This document shows positions 7,825 through 16,555 of a stretch of 64,000 bases of DNA, piece by piece. Each line of letters opens with the position of its first letter. Within the stretch, counting starts at the first letter, position 1. A program made the position numbers and the translations under genes. Source of the stretch: Streptomyces curacoi (GTDB lineage Bacteria; Actinomycetota; Actinomycetes; Streptomycetales; Streptomycetaceae). Under the pieces are notes generated by a model. That model saw only the letters and a list, made by a program, of their open reading frames with translations. It did not search any database and was not told the origin of the DNA. The stretch covers positions 248,001 to 312,000 of the forward strand of contig NZ_KQ947989.1 in NCBI RefSeq assembly GCF_001513975.1, given 5' to 3'.

Positions 7825-9264
7825 TCACGCGTCGGCCTTGGCGGAGGCGCGCGCGACACGGCTTCGGATGCCGTACCAGCCCGCGACCAGCGCTCCGACG
7901 ATCAGCGGCAGGCACAGCACGGTGGTGCGGCCGGCGCCTCCGTCGGCGTACATGAGGACCAGGACGGACGCGAGGAAGGCCAGCGTCACGACTTCGGTCC
8001 AGGGGGAGCCCGGCAGTCGGTAGCCGGGGCGGGTGAGCTCGCCCTTCTGGGTCTTCTGCCAGAAGAGCACGTGACAGATCATGATCATGCCCCAGGTGGA
8101 CAGGATCCCGATCGCCGCGAAGTTCAGCACGATCTCGAACGCCTCCGCCGGGACGACGAAGTTGAGACCGACGCCGAGGACGCAGATACCGCTGGTGAGC
8201 AGGATGCCGCCGTACGGGACCTGGCTGCGGCTCATCACCGAGGTGAACTTCGGGGCGGAGCCGGACATCGCCATGGAGCGCAGGATGCGGCCGGTGGAGT
8301 ACAGGCCGGAGTTGAGCGAGGACATGGCCGCGGTCAGCACGACCAGGTTCATGATGCCGCCGGCCGCCGGGACGCCGATGTTGGACAGCACGGTGACGAA
8401 GGGGCTCTCGCCCGCCTTGTACGAGGACCAGGGCAGCAGCATCGAGAGCAGGACGACGGAGCCGACGTAGAACAGGCCCACGCGCCACATGATGGAGTTG
8501 ATCGCCTTCGGCATGATCTTCTCGGGGTTCTGGGTCTCACCGGCCGCGACGCCGACCAGCTCGACGGAGGCGTAGGCGAAGACGACGCCCTGGACGATCA
8601 GCAGCATCGGCAGCAGGCCGTTCGGGAAGACGCCGCCGTTGTCGGTGATGAGGGACGGGCCGGGGGTGTGGCCGTCCACCGGCTGCTGGGTGACCAGCAG
8701 GAAGATGCCGATCAGCATGAAGACGACGAGCGCGCCGACCTTGATGATGGCGAACCAGAACTCCAGTTCGCCGAAGATCTTCACCGAGATGAGGTTCACG
8801 GTGAGGACGACGGCCAGGGCTATGAGCGCGATCACCCACTGCGGGACGTCGGAGAACATGCCCCAGTAGTGGGTGTAGGTGGCCACCGCGGTGATGTCGG
8901 CGATACCGGTGGTCGCCCAGTTCAGGAAGTACATCCAGCCCGCGGTGTAGGCGCCCTTCTCCCCCATGAACTCTCGGGCGTACGACACGAAGGCGCCGGA
9001 GGAGGGCCGGTACAGGACGAGTTCGCCGAGGGCGCGGACCACGAGGAAGGCGAAGACGCCGCAGACCGCGTAGGCGATGAACAGGGACGGTCCGGCGTCG
9101 GCGAGCCGGCCGCCGGCACCGAGGAACAGGCCGGTGCCGATGGCGCCGCCGATGGCGATCATGTTGACGTGCCGGGACTTCAGCGACTTGCTGTAGCCGA
9201 CGTCTCCGGCGTCTACGTGACCGGACGAGGGGCGCGTCTCTTCTTTGAGGTGCTGCTCGCTCAC
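7825..9264 (-). CDS. amino-acid permease of the APC superfamily, probable asparagine transporter
   Basis: A 479-aa permease with about twelve membrane helices. The N-terminal SRHVNMIAIGGAIGTGLFLGAG is the hallmark of APC amino-acid transporters (first broken helix, GxG substrate site). The overall form (YSKSLKSRHVNMIAIGG, ALGELVLYRPSSGAFVSYAREF) matches the AnsP/GabP-like AAT subfamily. Asparagine as substrate is inferred from the asparaginase gene immediately downstream. Start GTG 9264 overlaps the regulator stop by 4 nt (GTGA), so regulator and permease are translationally coupled. Confidence 0.88.
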   Translation of the reverse strand: MSEQHLKEETRPSSGHVDAGDVGYSKSLKSRHVNMIAIGGAIGTGLFLGAGGRLADAGPSLFIAYAVCGVFAFLVVRALGELVLYRPSSGAFVSYAREFMGEKGAYTAGWMYFLNWATTGIADITAVATYTHYWGMFSDVPQWVIALIALAVVLTVNLISVKIFGELEFWFAIIKVGALVVFMLIGIFLLVTQQPVDGHTPGPSLITDNGGVFPNGLLPMLLIVQGVVFAYASVELVGVAAGETQNPEKIMPKAINSIMWRVGLFYVGSVVLLSMLLPWSSYKAGESPFVTVLSNIGVPAAGGIMNLVVLTAAMSSLNSGLYSTGRILRSMAMSGSAPKFTSVMSRSQVPYGGILLTSGICVLGVGLNFVVPAEAFEIVLNFAAIGILSTWGMIMICHVLFWQKTQKGELTRPGYRLPGSPWTEVVTLAFLASVLVLMYADGGAGRTTVLCLPLIVGALVAGWYGIRSRVARASAKADA

Positions 9265-9992
9265 GCCTCGGGTCCGCCTTCCGTGGAGCTGTCCGTGCGC
9301 GCGGGGCGCACGATGTCGGTGAGGGTCGTCTCGACGCGGTCGAGATGGTGGGCCATGGCCTCGGTCGCGTCGTGTTCGGAACCGTCGATCAGCGCCTCGA
9401 CGATCGCCCGGTGCTCGCGGTTGGACTGCTCGCGGCGCCCGGCCAGCTCGTTGAGGAACGCCGACTGACGCGCCAGTGCGTCGCGGATCTCCTCGATGAC
9501 CCGGCGGAAGACCGGGTTCTGGGCGGCCTCGGCCACGGCCAGGTGGAAGAGGGTGTCCATCGCGACCCACGCGGTGGTGTCCGTCTCCCGTTCCATGCGG
9601 TCGAGCAGGTGAGCCAGGTGGTCGAGGTTCTCCGGGGTGCGGCGCAGGGCCGCGTATCCGGCGACGGGGATCTCGACGTGCCGGCGCACCTCCAGCAGGT
9701 CGCTGGCCGCGTAGTCGCCGAAGGTGGGGTCCTCGACGGCGTTGGCGACGACGAAGGTGCCCTTGCCGGTCTTGGAGACGGTCAGGCCCATGGTCTGCAG
9801 GGCTCGCAGGGCCTCGCGCAGCACGGGTCGGCTGATCTCCAGGGTGCGGCACAGCTCCGCCTCGGAGGGGAGCTTGTCGCCTACGGCGTACTCGCCGCGC
9901 TCGATGGCACCGCGCAGATGCGCCAGCACCGCTTCCATGGCGCTGACGCGCCGAGGGGGCTGACTGGCTGTCCGGCTGTCTGACAGGTTCAC
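9261..9992 (-). CDS. FadR-subfamily GntR transcriptional regulator
   Basis: A 243-aa protein. Residues about 17-85 form the GntR winged helix-turn-helix (GDKLPSEAELCRTLEISRPVLREALRALQTMGL). Residues about 100-225 form the all-helical FCD ligand domain, with the metal-binding His positions visible in FHLAVAEAAQN and NREHRAIVEALI. It is first in the minus-strand run regulator-permease-asparaginase-aspA, so it most likely represses these genes in response to an amino or organic acid such as aspartate, asparagine or fumarate. Start GTG 9992; ATG 9938 is an alternative that would keep the DNA-binding domain. Confidence 0.88.
   Translation of the reverse strand: MNLSDSRTASQPPRRVSAMEAVLAHLRGAIERGEYAVGDKLPSEAELCRTLEISRPVLREALRALQTMGLTVSKTGKGTFVVANAVEDPTFGDYAASDLLEVRRHVEIPVAGYAALRRTPENLDHLAHLLDRMERETDTTAWVAMDTLFHLAVAEAAQNPVFRRVIEEIRDALARQSAFLNELAGRREQSNREHRAIVEALIDGSEHDATEAMAHHLDRVETTLTDIVRPARTDSSTEGGPEA
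9976..9986. promoter_or_regulatory. candidate FadR-type operator (11-bp palindrome)
   Basis: CTGTCTGACAG is a perfect palindrome around a central base and lies at the 5' end of the regulator gene. A related imperfect copy (CTGACTGTCCAGTTGTC) lies upstream near 10075-10091. FadR-type regulators usually bind short inverted repeats near their own promoter. The assignment is inferred from position and symmetry only. Confidence 0.35.
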
Positions 9993-10121
9993 GGAGGCGA
10001 TCCTGCGGGTGACATGCCAGGGCTGTCAAGGGCGGGCCGCGTGTCGGCCCGCGCCTGGCCATGTGTCACGTACCTGACTGTCCAGTTGTCGGTCTTCCCA
10101 GGCGGCCCCGGCTTCGTCACC

Positions 10122-10352
10122 ATGGATGCCATGGCGGACACCGCGGTAACGGCAGAGACCTTTCAGTCGGACCTGGTCGACCTGTCGGATGTGCCTTTGG
10201 CCGACCTGGCAGACGTCGACCTCCTCCCCACGGCGCTCGTCGGCCTGCTGGGCGGGCTGGCGACCTCCGCCATGCCCCTGTGCGAGAGCGGAATGGCCGC
10301 CATGTGCGGGACCGCCCCCTTGGCACCTCCCGGTGCGTCTCGTGACAGTTGA
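10122..10352 (+). CDS. RiPP-like precursor peptide, FxsA-like leader (76 aa)
   Basis: A 76-aa acidic peptide. Residues about 17-41 (SDLVDLSDVPLADLADVDLL and following) resemble the leader of FxsA-type precursors, whose pattern is D-L-hydrophobic-x-hydrophobic-P-L-x-x-L. A Gly-Gly (residues 44-45) precedes a candidate core of about 30 residues with two cysteines, four prolines and the end GASRDS. The usual Phe-x-Ser-x-x C-terminus of FxsA is absent. Its stop overlaps the TTG start of the HExxH enzyme gene by 4 nt, so the two are translationally coupled and the peptide is the obvious substrate. ATG 10122 was used; ATG 10131 is the alternative, and no strong ribosome-binding site is visible before either. 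The peptide role is inferred from size, leader likeness and neighbour. Confidence 0.7.
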   Translation: MDAMADTAVTAETFQSDLVDLSDVPLADLADVDLLPTALVGLLGGLATSAMPLCESGMAAMCGTAPLAPPGASRDS

Positions 10353-12301
10353 GCCGGGCTGAGAGGTTCCATCTGCCGCTGCGGACCCTCACCGCGGTGG
10401 CCACGGGACAGGTGGACGACGCGGATCTGACGTTGTTGCGGTCTTCCCAGCGCAGCCGTCTGCTGCTCGCGCTCTCGGCGATCCTTGCCTGGCTGAACCG
10501 CTCGGAGGAGACCTGGCGGCAGGCCCCTGCGCTGCCCACCCGCCCCGCCACGGCGTGGGAACTGCTCGCCGGGGCGCAGCGCTGCGATCCCCTGGCCGTC
10601 GAAGCCGTTCTCGGGGATCCGTCCGTCGGTTCCTGGGCGTTCCCGCTTCTGCGCAGGCTCCGCCACGGAGCGGCGGCGGTCGGCTCGCAGACTCCCGTGT
10701 GGGCGGAGGCCTCGCTGTTCGCGGCGCTGGCCGCTGCCGCCGCCGTCCGCGCCGGTGTGCGCACGACGGTACGCGTTCCGGCATATCGCGGGCGCGTCTG
10801 GCTGCCGTCGCTGGGGGTGACCGACTCGGTGGGCCGGGGCAGCTGGGCGGTCGTGACGTTGGAACACGGCCCCAGCGGCACGGTGGTCTTCGGTGACCAG
10901 GGTTCGGTGCGGCTACCGGAGGATCTGACCCGGCCCGCGGACGGCTGGCATCCGCTGCCCCGCCCCGGCGGCGACGGCGGTCCGTACGGCACGGGAGCCG
11001 TGGCCCTCGACCATCTCAGCCCCTTCCGCGACTTCCGCTCCCTGAGCGACCCGGTCGCACTCGCACCCCGGACGCTGGAGCGCTGGCACTCCCTGCTCGC
11101 CGAGAGCGAGGCGCTGCTGCGGCGGGAGCAGCCCGCGGCCCACCGCCTCGTGACGGGCATGGTCCGCACGATCGTGCCGGTCGACGGTCCGAGCGAGCTG
11201 CGTGCCGTCAGCGCCACGGTTCCCGACGCGCCGGGCGCGGTCACCATGTCCCTTCCCGTGGACGCGTCGGCGATGGCGGCCACCTTCATCCACGAGGCCC
11301 GCCATCACCTCCTCAGCTCGCTCGCCGAACTCATTCCGCTGTTCCTCCCGGTGCACGAGGGCCCCGAACCCACCTACTTCGCTCCCTGGCGTGCCGACCC
11401 CCGGCCGCTGCGCGGGCTTCTGTTCGGGGCGCACGCCTTCACCGGCGTGATGTCGTTCTGGCAGGCCCGGCGGGCCGCGGAAGGGGAACGCGCGGAGTTC
11501 GAATTCGTTCTGCACCACCGGCAGCTGCGCGCGGCCTTCGCCGGGCTGCGCAGTGCACCCGGCCTGACGCGGGCCGGTGGACTCGTGCTCGAAGGGCTGA
11601 CGGAGTACTTCCACGAGGCCCCCGGCACCGGCACCGAGACCGGGGCCGCGACTCCCCGGCGGCTGGCCGAGCTGTCCTACGACGCCGAGCATGCCGCGTG
11701 GCGGTCGGCGCACCTCGCCGTGGAGCCCGACGAGGCCACCTCGCTGGCCCGCCGGCTGCTGGCGGGAGAGCCGCCACCCGCCCGGCTGCCACCGGCTCGG
11801 CTGCGGCCGACCGGGAGCGGCACCCCCCGGCCTTCCGGCCGCGAGGCCGCCCGGACCTGGTTGGCGCGCCTCTGGTGCACCGACCGCGAGGCCTTCGCCT
11901 CCGTGCGGCGGCAGCTCGACGAGGGGCATCCGCACCCGCTGGGCATCAGGGGCGCGACACCCGGAGACGCCCTCCTGGTCTGCGGGGACACGGACGCGGC
12001 GCTGGACTGGTACCGGCGCCGGCCCTCGTCCCCGGAGATGTGGACCGGGATCGGTCTGGCGCACCGGACCGGTGCCTCCCGGCTGCTCGTGGAGCGCCCC
12101 GAACTCGTCCTGGCGCTCCACACCGCGCTCCAGCGGCTGGGCGCGGAACCGGCCGACCCCGAGGACCTGGCGGGCTGGCTGGCTTCGCGCCCCGCGTCGC
12201 AGGACTCAGATGCTGAGCGCGTCGATGTCGCAGTTGGCCCGGATACCGTTGGTGGCGTCCCGGGTGGCCTGGTGATCAATGCCCAGCACCCGGCGGAATG
12301 A
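10349..12301 (+). CDS. HExxH-motif peptide-modifying enzyme (aKG-HExxH-type beta-hydroxylase family)
   Basis: A 650-aa protein. The motif HEARH (residues about 315-319, in TFIHEARHHLLSSL) and the surrounding layout match the HEXXH-motif family linked to RiPP clusters (TIGR04267), which occurs alone or fused to the radical SAM enzyme FxsB. Members have recently been described as alpha-ketoglutarate-dependent peptide beta-hydroxylases rather than peptidases; I rely on memory for that. The N-terminal 250 residues are helical and probably bind the leader. The start is TTG 10349, overlapping the precursor stop; a stop two codons upstream in frame excludes an earlier start. The last 96 nt overlap the 3' end of the convergent vWA-NB-ARC-TPR gene, which is unusual. 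No radical SAM partner is present. Confidence 0.8.
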   Translation: MSRAERFHLPLRTLTAVATGQVDDADLTLLRSSQRSRLLLALSAILAWLNRSEETWRQAPALPTRPATAWELLAGAQRCDPLAVEAVLGDPSVGSWAFPLLRRLRHGAAAVGSQTPVWAEASLFAALAAAAAVRAGVRTTVRVPAYRGRVWLPSLGVTDSVGRGSWAVVTLEHGPSGTVVFGDQGSVRLPEDLTRPADGWHPLPRPGGDGGPYGTGAVALDHLSPFRDFRSLSDPVALAPRTLERWHSLLAESEALLRREQPAAHRLVTGMVRTIVPVDGPSELRAVSATVPDAPGAVTMSLPVDASAMAATFIHEARHHLLSSLAELIPLFLPVHEGPEPTYFAPWRADPRPLRGLLFGAHAFTGVMSFWQARRAAEGERAEFEFVLHHRQLRAAFAGLRSAPGLTRAGGLVLEGLTEYFHEAPGTGTETGAATPRRLAELSYDAEHAAWRSAHLAVEPDEATSLARRLLAGEPPPARLPPARLRPTGSGTPRPSGREAARTWLARLWCTDREAFASVRRQLDEGHPHPLGIRGATPGDALLVCGDTDAALDWYRRRPSSPEMWTGIGLAHRTGASRLLVERPELVLALHTALQRLGAEPADPEDLAGWLASRPASQDSDAERVDVAVGPDTVGGVPGGLVINAQHPAE

Positions 12302-15300
12302 GGCCAGGGCCTTTTCGTAGTGCTCCTTGGCCTCGACGGTCTTGCCGAGGCCCTTGAGGTCGTAGGACAGGTTCAGCCGGATGGCCAGCGTCGAGGGGTG
12401 TTCCTCGCCCCGGGCCTCGATGCTCTGCTGCAGCAGTTCCGCGTCGATGTCGTGGGCGTGCCGCACCTCGCCGAGCGCGAAGTGGTCGCTGGCGAGGTTC
12501 GTCCGGGCCAGCATGGTGCGCGGATGGCGTTCGCTCAGGACCCGGCTCAGACCTCGCACCGCCTCCTCGTCGAGCGTGCGGGACTCCTCGATCTGTCCGA
12601 GCAGACGCAGGGTGACCGCGAGGTTCGTCGCGGTCGCGTAGGCATGCGGGTGCTCCGGGCCGAGCAGTTCGCGGATGTACAGCATGGCCTGACGCCCCAG
12701 CGTGGCGGCCCCGGTCAGGTCACCGGTCTGGCGCAGGTCGGTCGCGTGGTTCAGCGCCGCCCGGACGGTGTCGAGGGACTTCTCGCCCTGCTTGCTCCGC
12801 AGTACCTGAAGCACCTTCGAGGACAGCTCCAGCGCCCCCGCATGGTCCCCGATCTTGCGCCGGGTGACGGACAGCTCGCGCGTGACCCAGACGGTGAGCG
12901 AGTGCTCCTCCCCGAGCATCTGCACGGCACGCTCCCGCAGGGCCTCCTGGCCCTCCAGCGCCGACTGGAACCTGCCGAGTTCCTGGAGGTCGATGTACAG
13001 CTGGTGCAGGGTGTTCAGGGTCTGCAGATGATCGTCGCCGATGACCTCCACCCGGCGCTGGTAGGTGTCCTCGTCCAGTCGGTACGCCTGCTCCAGGTCA
13101 CCCGCGAGGCGCAGGCTCACGGCGTAGTTGTGCGCGGCCTGCAGCGTGCTGGGGTCATCGGCACCCTGTTCCCGCAAGGTCGTCTCGTACGCCCGCTGGT
13201 CCAGTTCGCGGGCTCGGTAGAAGTCCCCGCGCGTGCGCAGTACGAGCGCCAGGAAGCTCAGGGCGCGCTGGGTGGCCTCGTGGCTCTCCCCCAGCACGCG
13301 ACGGCAGCGCTCGACCAGCTCCGACTGGACCTCGTACGCCTCGGTGTAGCGTCCGAGCCAGCGCAGCGCCTCGGCGCGGACCTGGTCGATGGACAGCACG
13401 TGCTCGTGGTCGTCGCCGAGCAGGCTGCGCCAGCGGGAGGCGGCTTCCTCCGCCGCCTCCAGGGCGGGTTTGTAGTCGCTTCGGGCGAGCAGGAACCGCG
13501 CCTCGTTGAGCACCAGTTCCCGGACCCAGCCCTCCTGGCACTCGACCATGCCGGAGGCCCGTACATGCGGCAGGAGCGCCGAGTAGCGCGGCCACATGGA
13601 CGAACGCTGGGGGTTGCGCGGGTCCGAGTGCGCCAGGATCTCGTGGGCGCAGTGGCGCATCTCGGCGCGCTCGTGGCTGTTCATCTGCTCGATGAGCACG
13701 CGCTGCACCAGGCGGTGGACCTGGATGGTCGACTTGCGGTGGTCGATGCGCGCGAGTGCGTAGCGCCCGATCTCGCGTACCGCGCGCGCCAGTTTGATGG
13801 GATCGTCCAGCGCGGCGCGCAGAGCCGTCGGTGCCGCGACACCGCGCACGGCGGAGAAGAAGTCCCAGTCGATCGGCTCGGGCGCGAAGAACGCGCAGAC
13901 CTGCAGCAGTTGGAGGGCGGCCGGATGGTCCTCCCGCAACCGGTCCAGCGAGACATTCCAGGCCGCGGCCACCGGCAGGTCGTAATCAGCCGGGGGATCG
14001 ACCTGAAGGAGTTCCGCGTATTTCGTCTCGAAGAGATCGAGGTACTGGTGTACCGGCATTCCGGTTTCCGCAAGCCACACCGCGGCCTGCTCCACGGCCA
14101 GGGGCAGGTCGCCGAGTGAGTCGGCGAGCCGATCCGCCGCGTCCTCGGGAATATCCGGACTTCGTCGCTTGATCAGCGCGACGCTTTCCTCACGTGCAAA
14201 CACATCGACCTCAAGGGAATTGGCCAAGCTCGACCACTGGGCATTACGGGACGTGACCAGCACTCGCCCCGGCCCGTCATTCGGGAAGAACTGCCTGACT
14301 TCATGCGGGTCCTCCGCATTGTCGAAGACCAGGAGCCAATTCGAGTAGGGTTCTCCCACTCGCAAGGCTTCCAGAACTGCGGGTACCGCGCTTCGGTCGG
14401 CGCCTGCCCGCAGGTTCATCTGTTCCCCGAGTTCGATCAGGGATTGCACGATCAGGTTGGTCTGTTCGGCTGGAATCCACCAGATGAGTCGATAGTCCCG
14501 ACTTCGTCGGTACACGTACTCGATGGCGATCTGAGATTTTCCGACCCCGCCCATGCCGTGCAGGGCCTCGGGGAGGACGGCGGTGGTCCCTTCACTCAGC
14601 CGCCTGTTCAGGTGTTCGAGAAGTTCCTGGCGTCCAGTGAAATTCCGATTCCGCTGCGGAACATTTCCCCACAGGCGCGGCGGCACATCCGTTCGAGTGA
14701 CGGTCGGGACGGACTGCGACGCGGTGGACACGGAACCTCCTGGGGTTTCTTGCGACGGGATTTCCTGCCCGTTCGAGGCAGGGCGTGGCGAGTGCGGACG
14801 ATCGCCAACCGTAGTGGAAACATCACCCTGTGTCATACCGACCGGTGGGGGCTTGACATCCGTTTCGCCCAGCAGTCGCTTGAGCCGTCCGGCCCGGGCG
14901 AGATAGGGCCCGGAGAGCGCGGAGAGCGCCGAATGCAGGGGGCGCACGAAGGGGCGCGTCCGCGCGGTGACAGGGGGGTCGGCGGCGCTCAGCCGCCACT
15001 CGACCAGCCGCTCGCCGCCGGCGATCGTGGTGGCGAGGCGGGGGCCGAGATGGGCGGCCACCTGACGCAGCACGCTCATGGTCTCGGCCCGTGACCCGAG
15101 GCCCAGTAACTCCTCCCGGACGCCGTCGTCGAAATCGAAGGACACCTGCCGGTCGTCTTCCGCGTCGATGCGCCGGTCGGTCCGCCGCAGCAGCCCGAAG
15201 AGCATGATCTCGGCGAGGTTCCAGGCCTCGGCACCCGGCAGGGATCGCTGGATGAGCCGCATGACCGGCAGGTTGAGGGGCGCGGCGGCGAGCCGACGGG

Positions 15301-16555
15301 CCAGCGCCACCGCGTTCGGTGAGGCCTTGGCCAGGAACTGCTTGACCGCGTCCCCGGCCCGTCCGGGCGCGCTCTCCGCCCGGGGCAGGACGTGCTGCCG
15401 CGACACACCCAGGTCGCCGCGTGGGCTGGTGAGCAGCACGGCGGCGGCGTGCCGTCTGCCGGATCCGGCCACCAGCCGCGCCCAGCGCCCGAAGGATCCC
15501 GGGGTCATCTCCAGCACCGGCACCGGAACGGCCTCCGCGCGGCGGAACGGCATCCCCGGATCCACCCCGGAGCCGGTGGTGTTCAGCAGCCTCAGCAGCC
15601 GGTTGGGAACGGCGGCGCGTACGGCGTCCAGTTGGGCTCGGACCGCGGTGGGAAGGGTGAACTCCCAGACCTCCTGCGGCATGAGGCTCAGTACGGCGGT
15701 GGGGCAGGTGCCCGCGGCGGAACTCAGGAACGCCGCGGCGTTGCCGTTGCGCCAGGACTGGGCGAAACCGTCGGTCACCACGAGCACGACGTCGTCCGGG
15801 CCGGCCGCGGCGGCCGGCGGCCGGCGCCGCTGGCGGCGTACGACATGTCCCGCCGCCCCGACGTCGAAGGGAACCACGCTGATGTGACGGAACGCCCCCG
15901 TCTGCTCCAACACTTCGCGCAGCTCGCGGACAGTGCTCGTCCACAGTTCCATGGACGGGCTGTTGTCGATCAGCAGCACGAGGCTCAGCCGACGCTCCTC
16001 GGGCTGTCGGCAGACCGGCAGCCACAGGTGGTCCGCGGCGATCCGGTCTGCCGTCGCCTCTTCGTCCAGTTCCCGCGCGCCCGGTTCCGGGCGTCGCAGT
16101 CGCAGCGGACGTAACGCACGTGCCAGGGCGAGGCCTCCGCGTGGGAGCGCGGACACCGTCGCATGCTCTCCACCGAATACCAGGTCCGCATCGGCTCCCC
16201 GGTCCTGGCGCCGCTCACCCGGGTCGTCTGCTCGGTCCTCGCCGTCGTGGTGAGCCATCGGCCAGGAGCCCGTCCCGGGGCCCGCGCCGTTCGGTGCCCG
16301 GTCGTCCGCTCCGGCGTCCTGGCGTGGGACGGACTCGGTGTCCGGCTCGGGTTCCGGCTCCGGGCGCTGACGTCGCACCGCGGTCCCCGGGCGCCGCGGC
16401 GGCCGGCCGGGACCGGCCGCCGGATGGGCGGGGCGCGGTGGCGACCAGTCCCGATAGGGCGCGGCCGCGTCCTGACAGGCGGCGAGATAGAGGGCGTCCC
16501 TGAGCTCCGGCCAGGAGGTCCCGCTCAGCGCGGGCTCGTCCGTCGGGTCGGTCAT
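12206..16555 (-). CDS. vWA (SAV_2336-type) - NB-ARC STAND NTPase - TPR protein, FxsT-like
   Basis: A 1,449-aa protein. After a Pro-rich linker, residues about 180-560 form a vWA-like SAV_2336 domain with a MIDAS motif (LLIDNSPSM, DxSxS, near 194-200). An NB-ARC STAND ATPase follows: P-loop GMGGVGKS near 666-673, Walker B WLLVFDNAEDP, and the LVTSRN sensor segment. About 500 residues of TPR repeats complete the protein, with repeated elements of the type A-x-x-N-L-A-x-x-L-R-x-x-G. This architecture matches the protein annotated as FxSxx-COOH system TPR protein. STAND ATPases oligomerise on sensing a signal through their repeats. The start ATG 16555 overlaps the MoxR stop (ATGA). It is the last gene of the protease-VMAP-MoxR-STAND operon. 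Confidence 0.85.
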   Translation of the reverse strand: MTDPTDEPALSGTSWPELRDALYLAACQDAAAPYRDWSPPRPAHPAAGPGRPPRRPGTAVRRQRPEPEPEPDTESVPRQDAGADDRAPNGAGPGTGSWPMAHHDGEDRADDPGERRQDRGADADLVFGGEHATVSALPRGGLALARALRPLRLRRPEPGARELDEEATADRIAADHLWLPVCRQPEERRLSLVLLIDNSPSMELWTSTVRELREVLEQTGAFRHISVVPFDVGAAGHVVRRQRRRPPAAAAGPDDVVLVVTDGFAQSWRNGNAAAFLSSAAGTCPTAVLSLMPQEVWEFTLPTAVRAQLDAVRAAVPNRLLRLLNTTGSGVDPGMPFRRAEAVPVPVLEMTPGSFGRWARLVAGSGRRHAAAVLLTSPRGDLGVSRQHVLPRAESAPGRAGDAVKQFLAKASPNAVALARRLAAAPLNLPVMRLIQRSLPGAEAWNLAEIMLFGLLRRTDRRIDAEDDRQVSFDFDDGVREELLGLGSRAETMSVLRQVAAHLGPRLATTIAGGERLVEWRLSAADPPVTARTRPFVRPLHSALSALSGPYLARAGRLKRLLGETDVKPPPVGMTQGDVSTTVGDRPHSPRPASNGQEIPSQETPGGSVSTASQSVPTVTRTDVPPRLWGNVPQRNRNFTGRQELLEHLNRRLSEGTTAVLPEALHGMGGVGKSQIAIEYVYRRSRDYRLIWWIPAEQTNLIVQSLIELGEQMNLRAGADRSAVPAVLEALRVGEPYSNWLLVFDNAEDPHEVRQFFPNDGPGRVLVTSRNAQWSSLANSLEVDVFAREESVALIKRRSPDIPEDAADRLADSLGDLPLAVEQAAVWLAETGMPVHQYLDLFETKYAELLQVDPPADYDLPVAAAWNVSLDRLREDHPAALQLLQVCAFFAPEPIDWDFFSAVRGVAAPTALRAALDDPIKLARAVREIGRYALARIDHRKSTIQVHRLVQRVLIEQMNSHERAEMRHCAHEILAHSDPRNPQRSSMWPRYSALLPHVRASGMVECQEGWVRELVLNEARFLLARSDYKPALEAAEEAASRWRSLLGDDHEHVLSIDQVRAEALRWLGRYTEAYEVQSELVERCRRVLGESHEATQRALSFLALVLRTRGDFYRARELDQRAYETTLREQGADDPSTLQAAHNYAVSLRLAGDLEQAYRLDEDTYQRRVEVIGDDHLQTLNTLHQLYIDLQELGRFQSALEGQEALRERAVQMLGEEHSLTVWVTRELSVTRRKIGDHAGALELSSKVLQVLRSKQGEKSLDTVRAALNHATDLRQTGDLTGAATLGRQAMLYIRELLGPEHPHAYATATNLAVTLRLLGQIEESRTLDEEAVRGLSRVLSERHPRTMLARTNLASDHFALGEVRHAHDIDAELLQQSIEARGEEHPSTLAIRLNLSYDLKGLGKTVEAKEHYEKALASFRRVLGIDHQATRDATNGIRANCDIDALSI

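Noticed and set aside
10349..12301. Reading the HExxH gene as a zinc metallopeptidase
   Set aside because: The motif alone would allow it, but the overall layout and the coupled precursor peptide fit the peptide-modifying HExxH family better, and no third zinc ligand typical of peptidases is evident.
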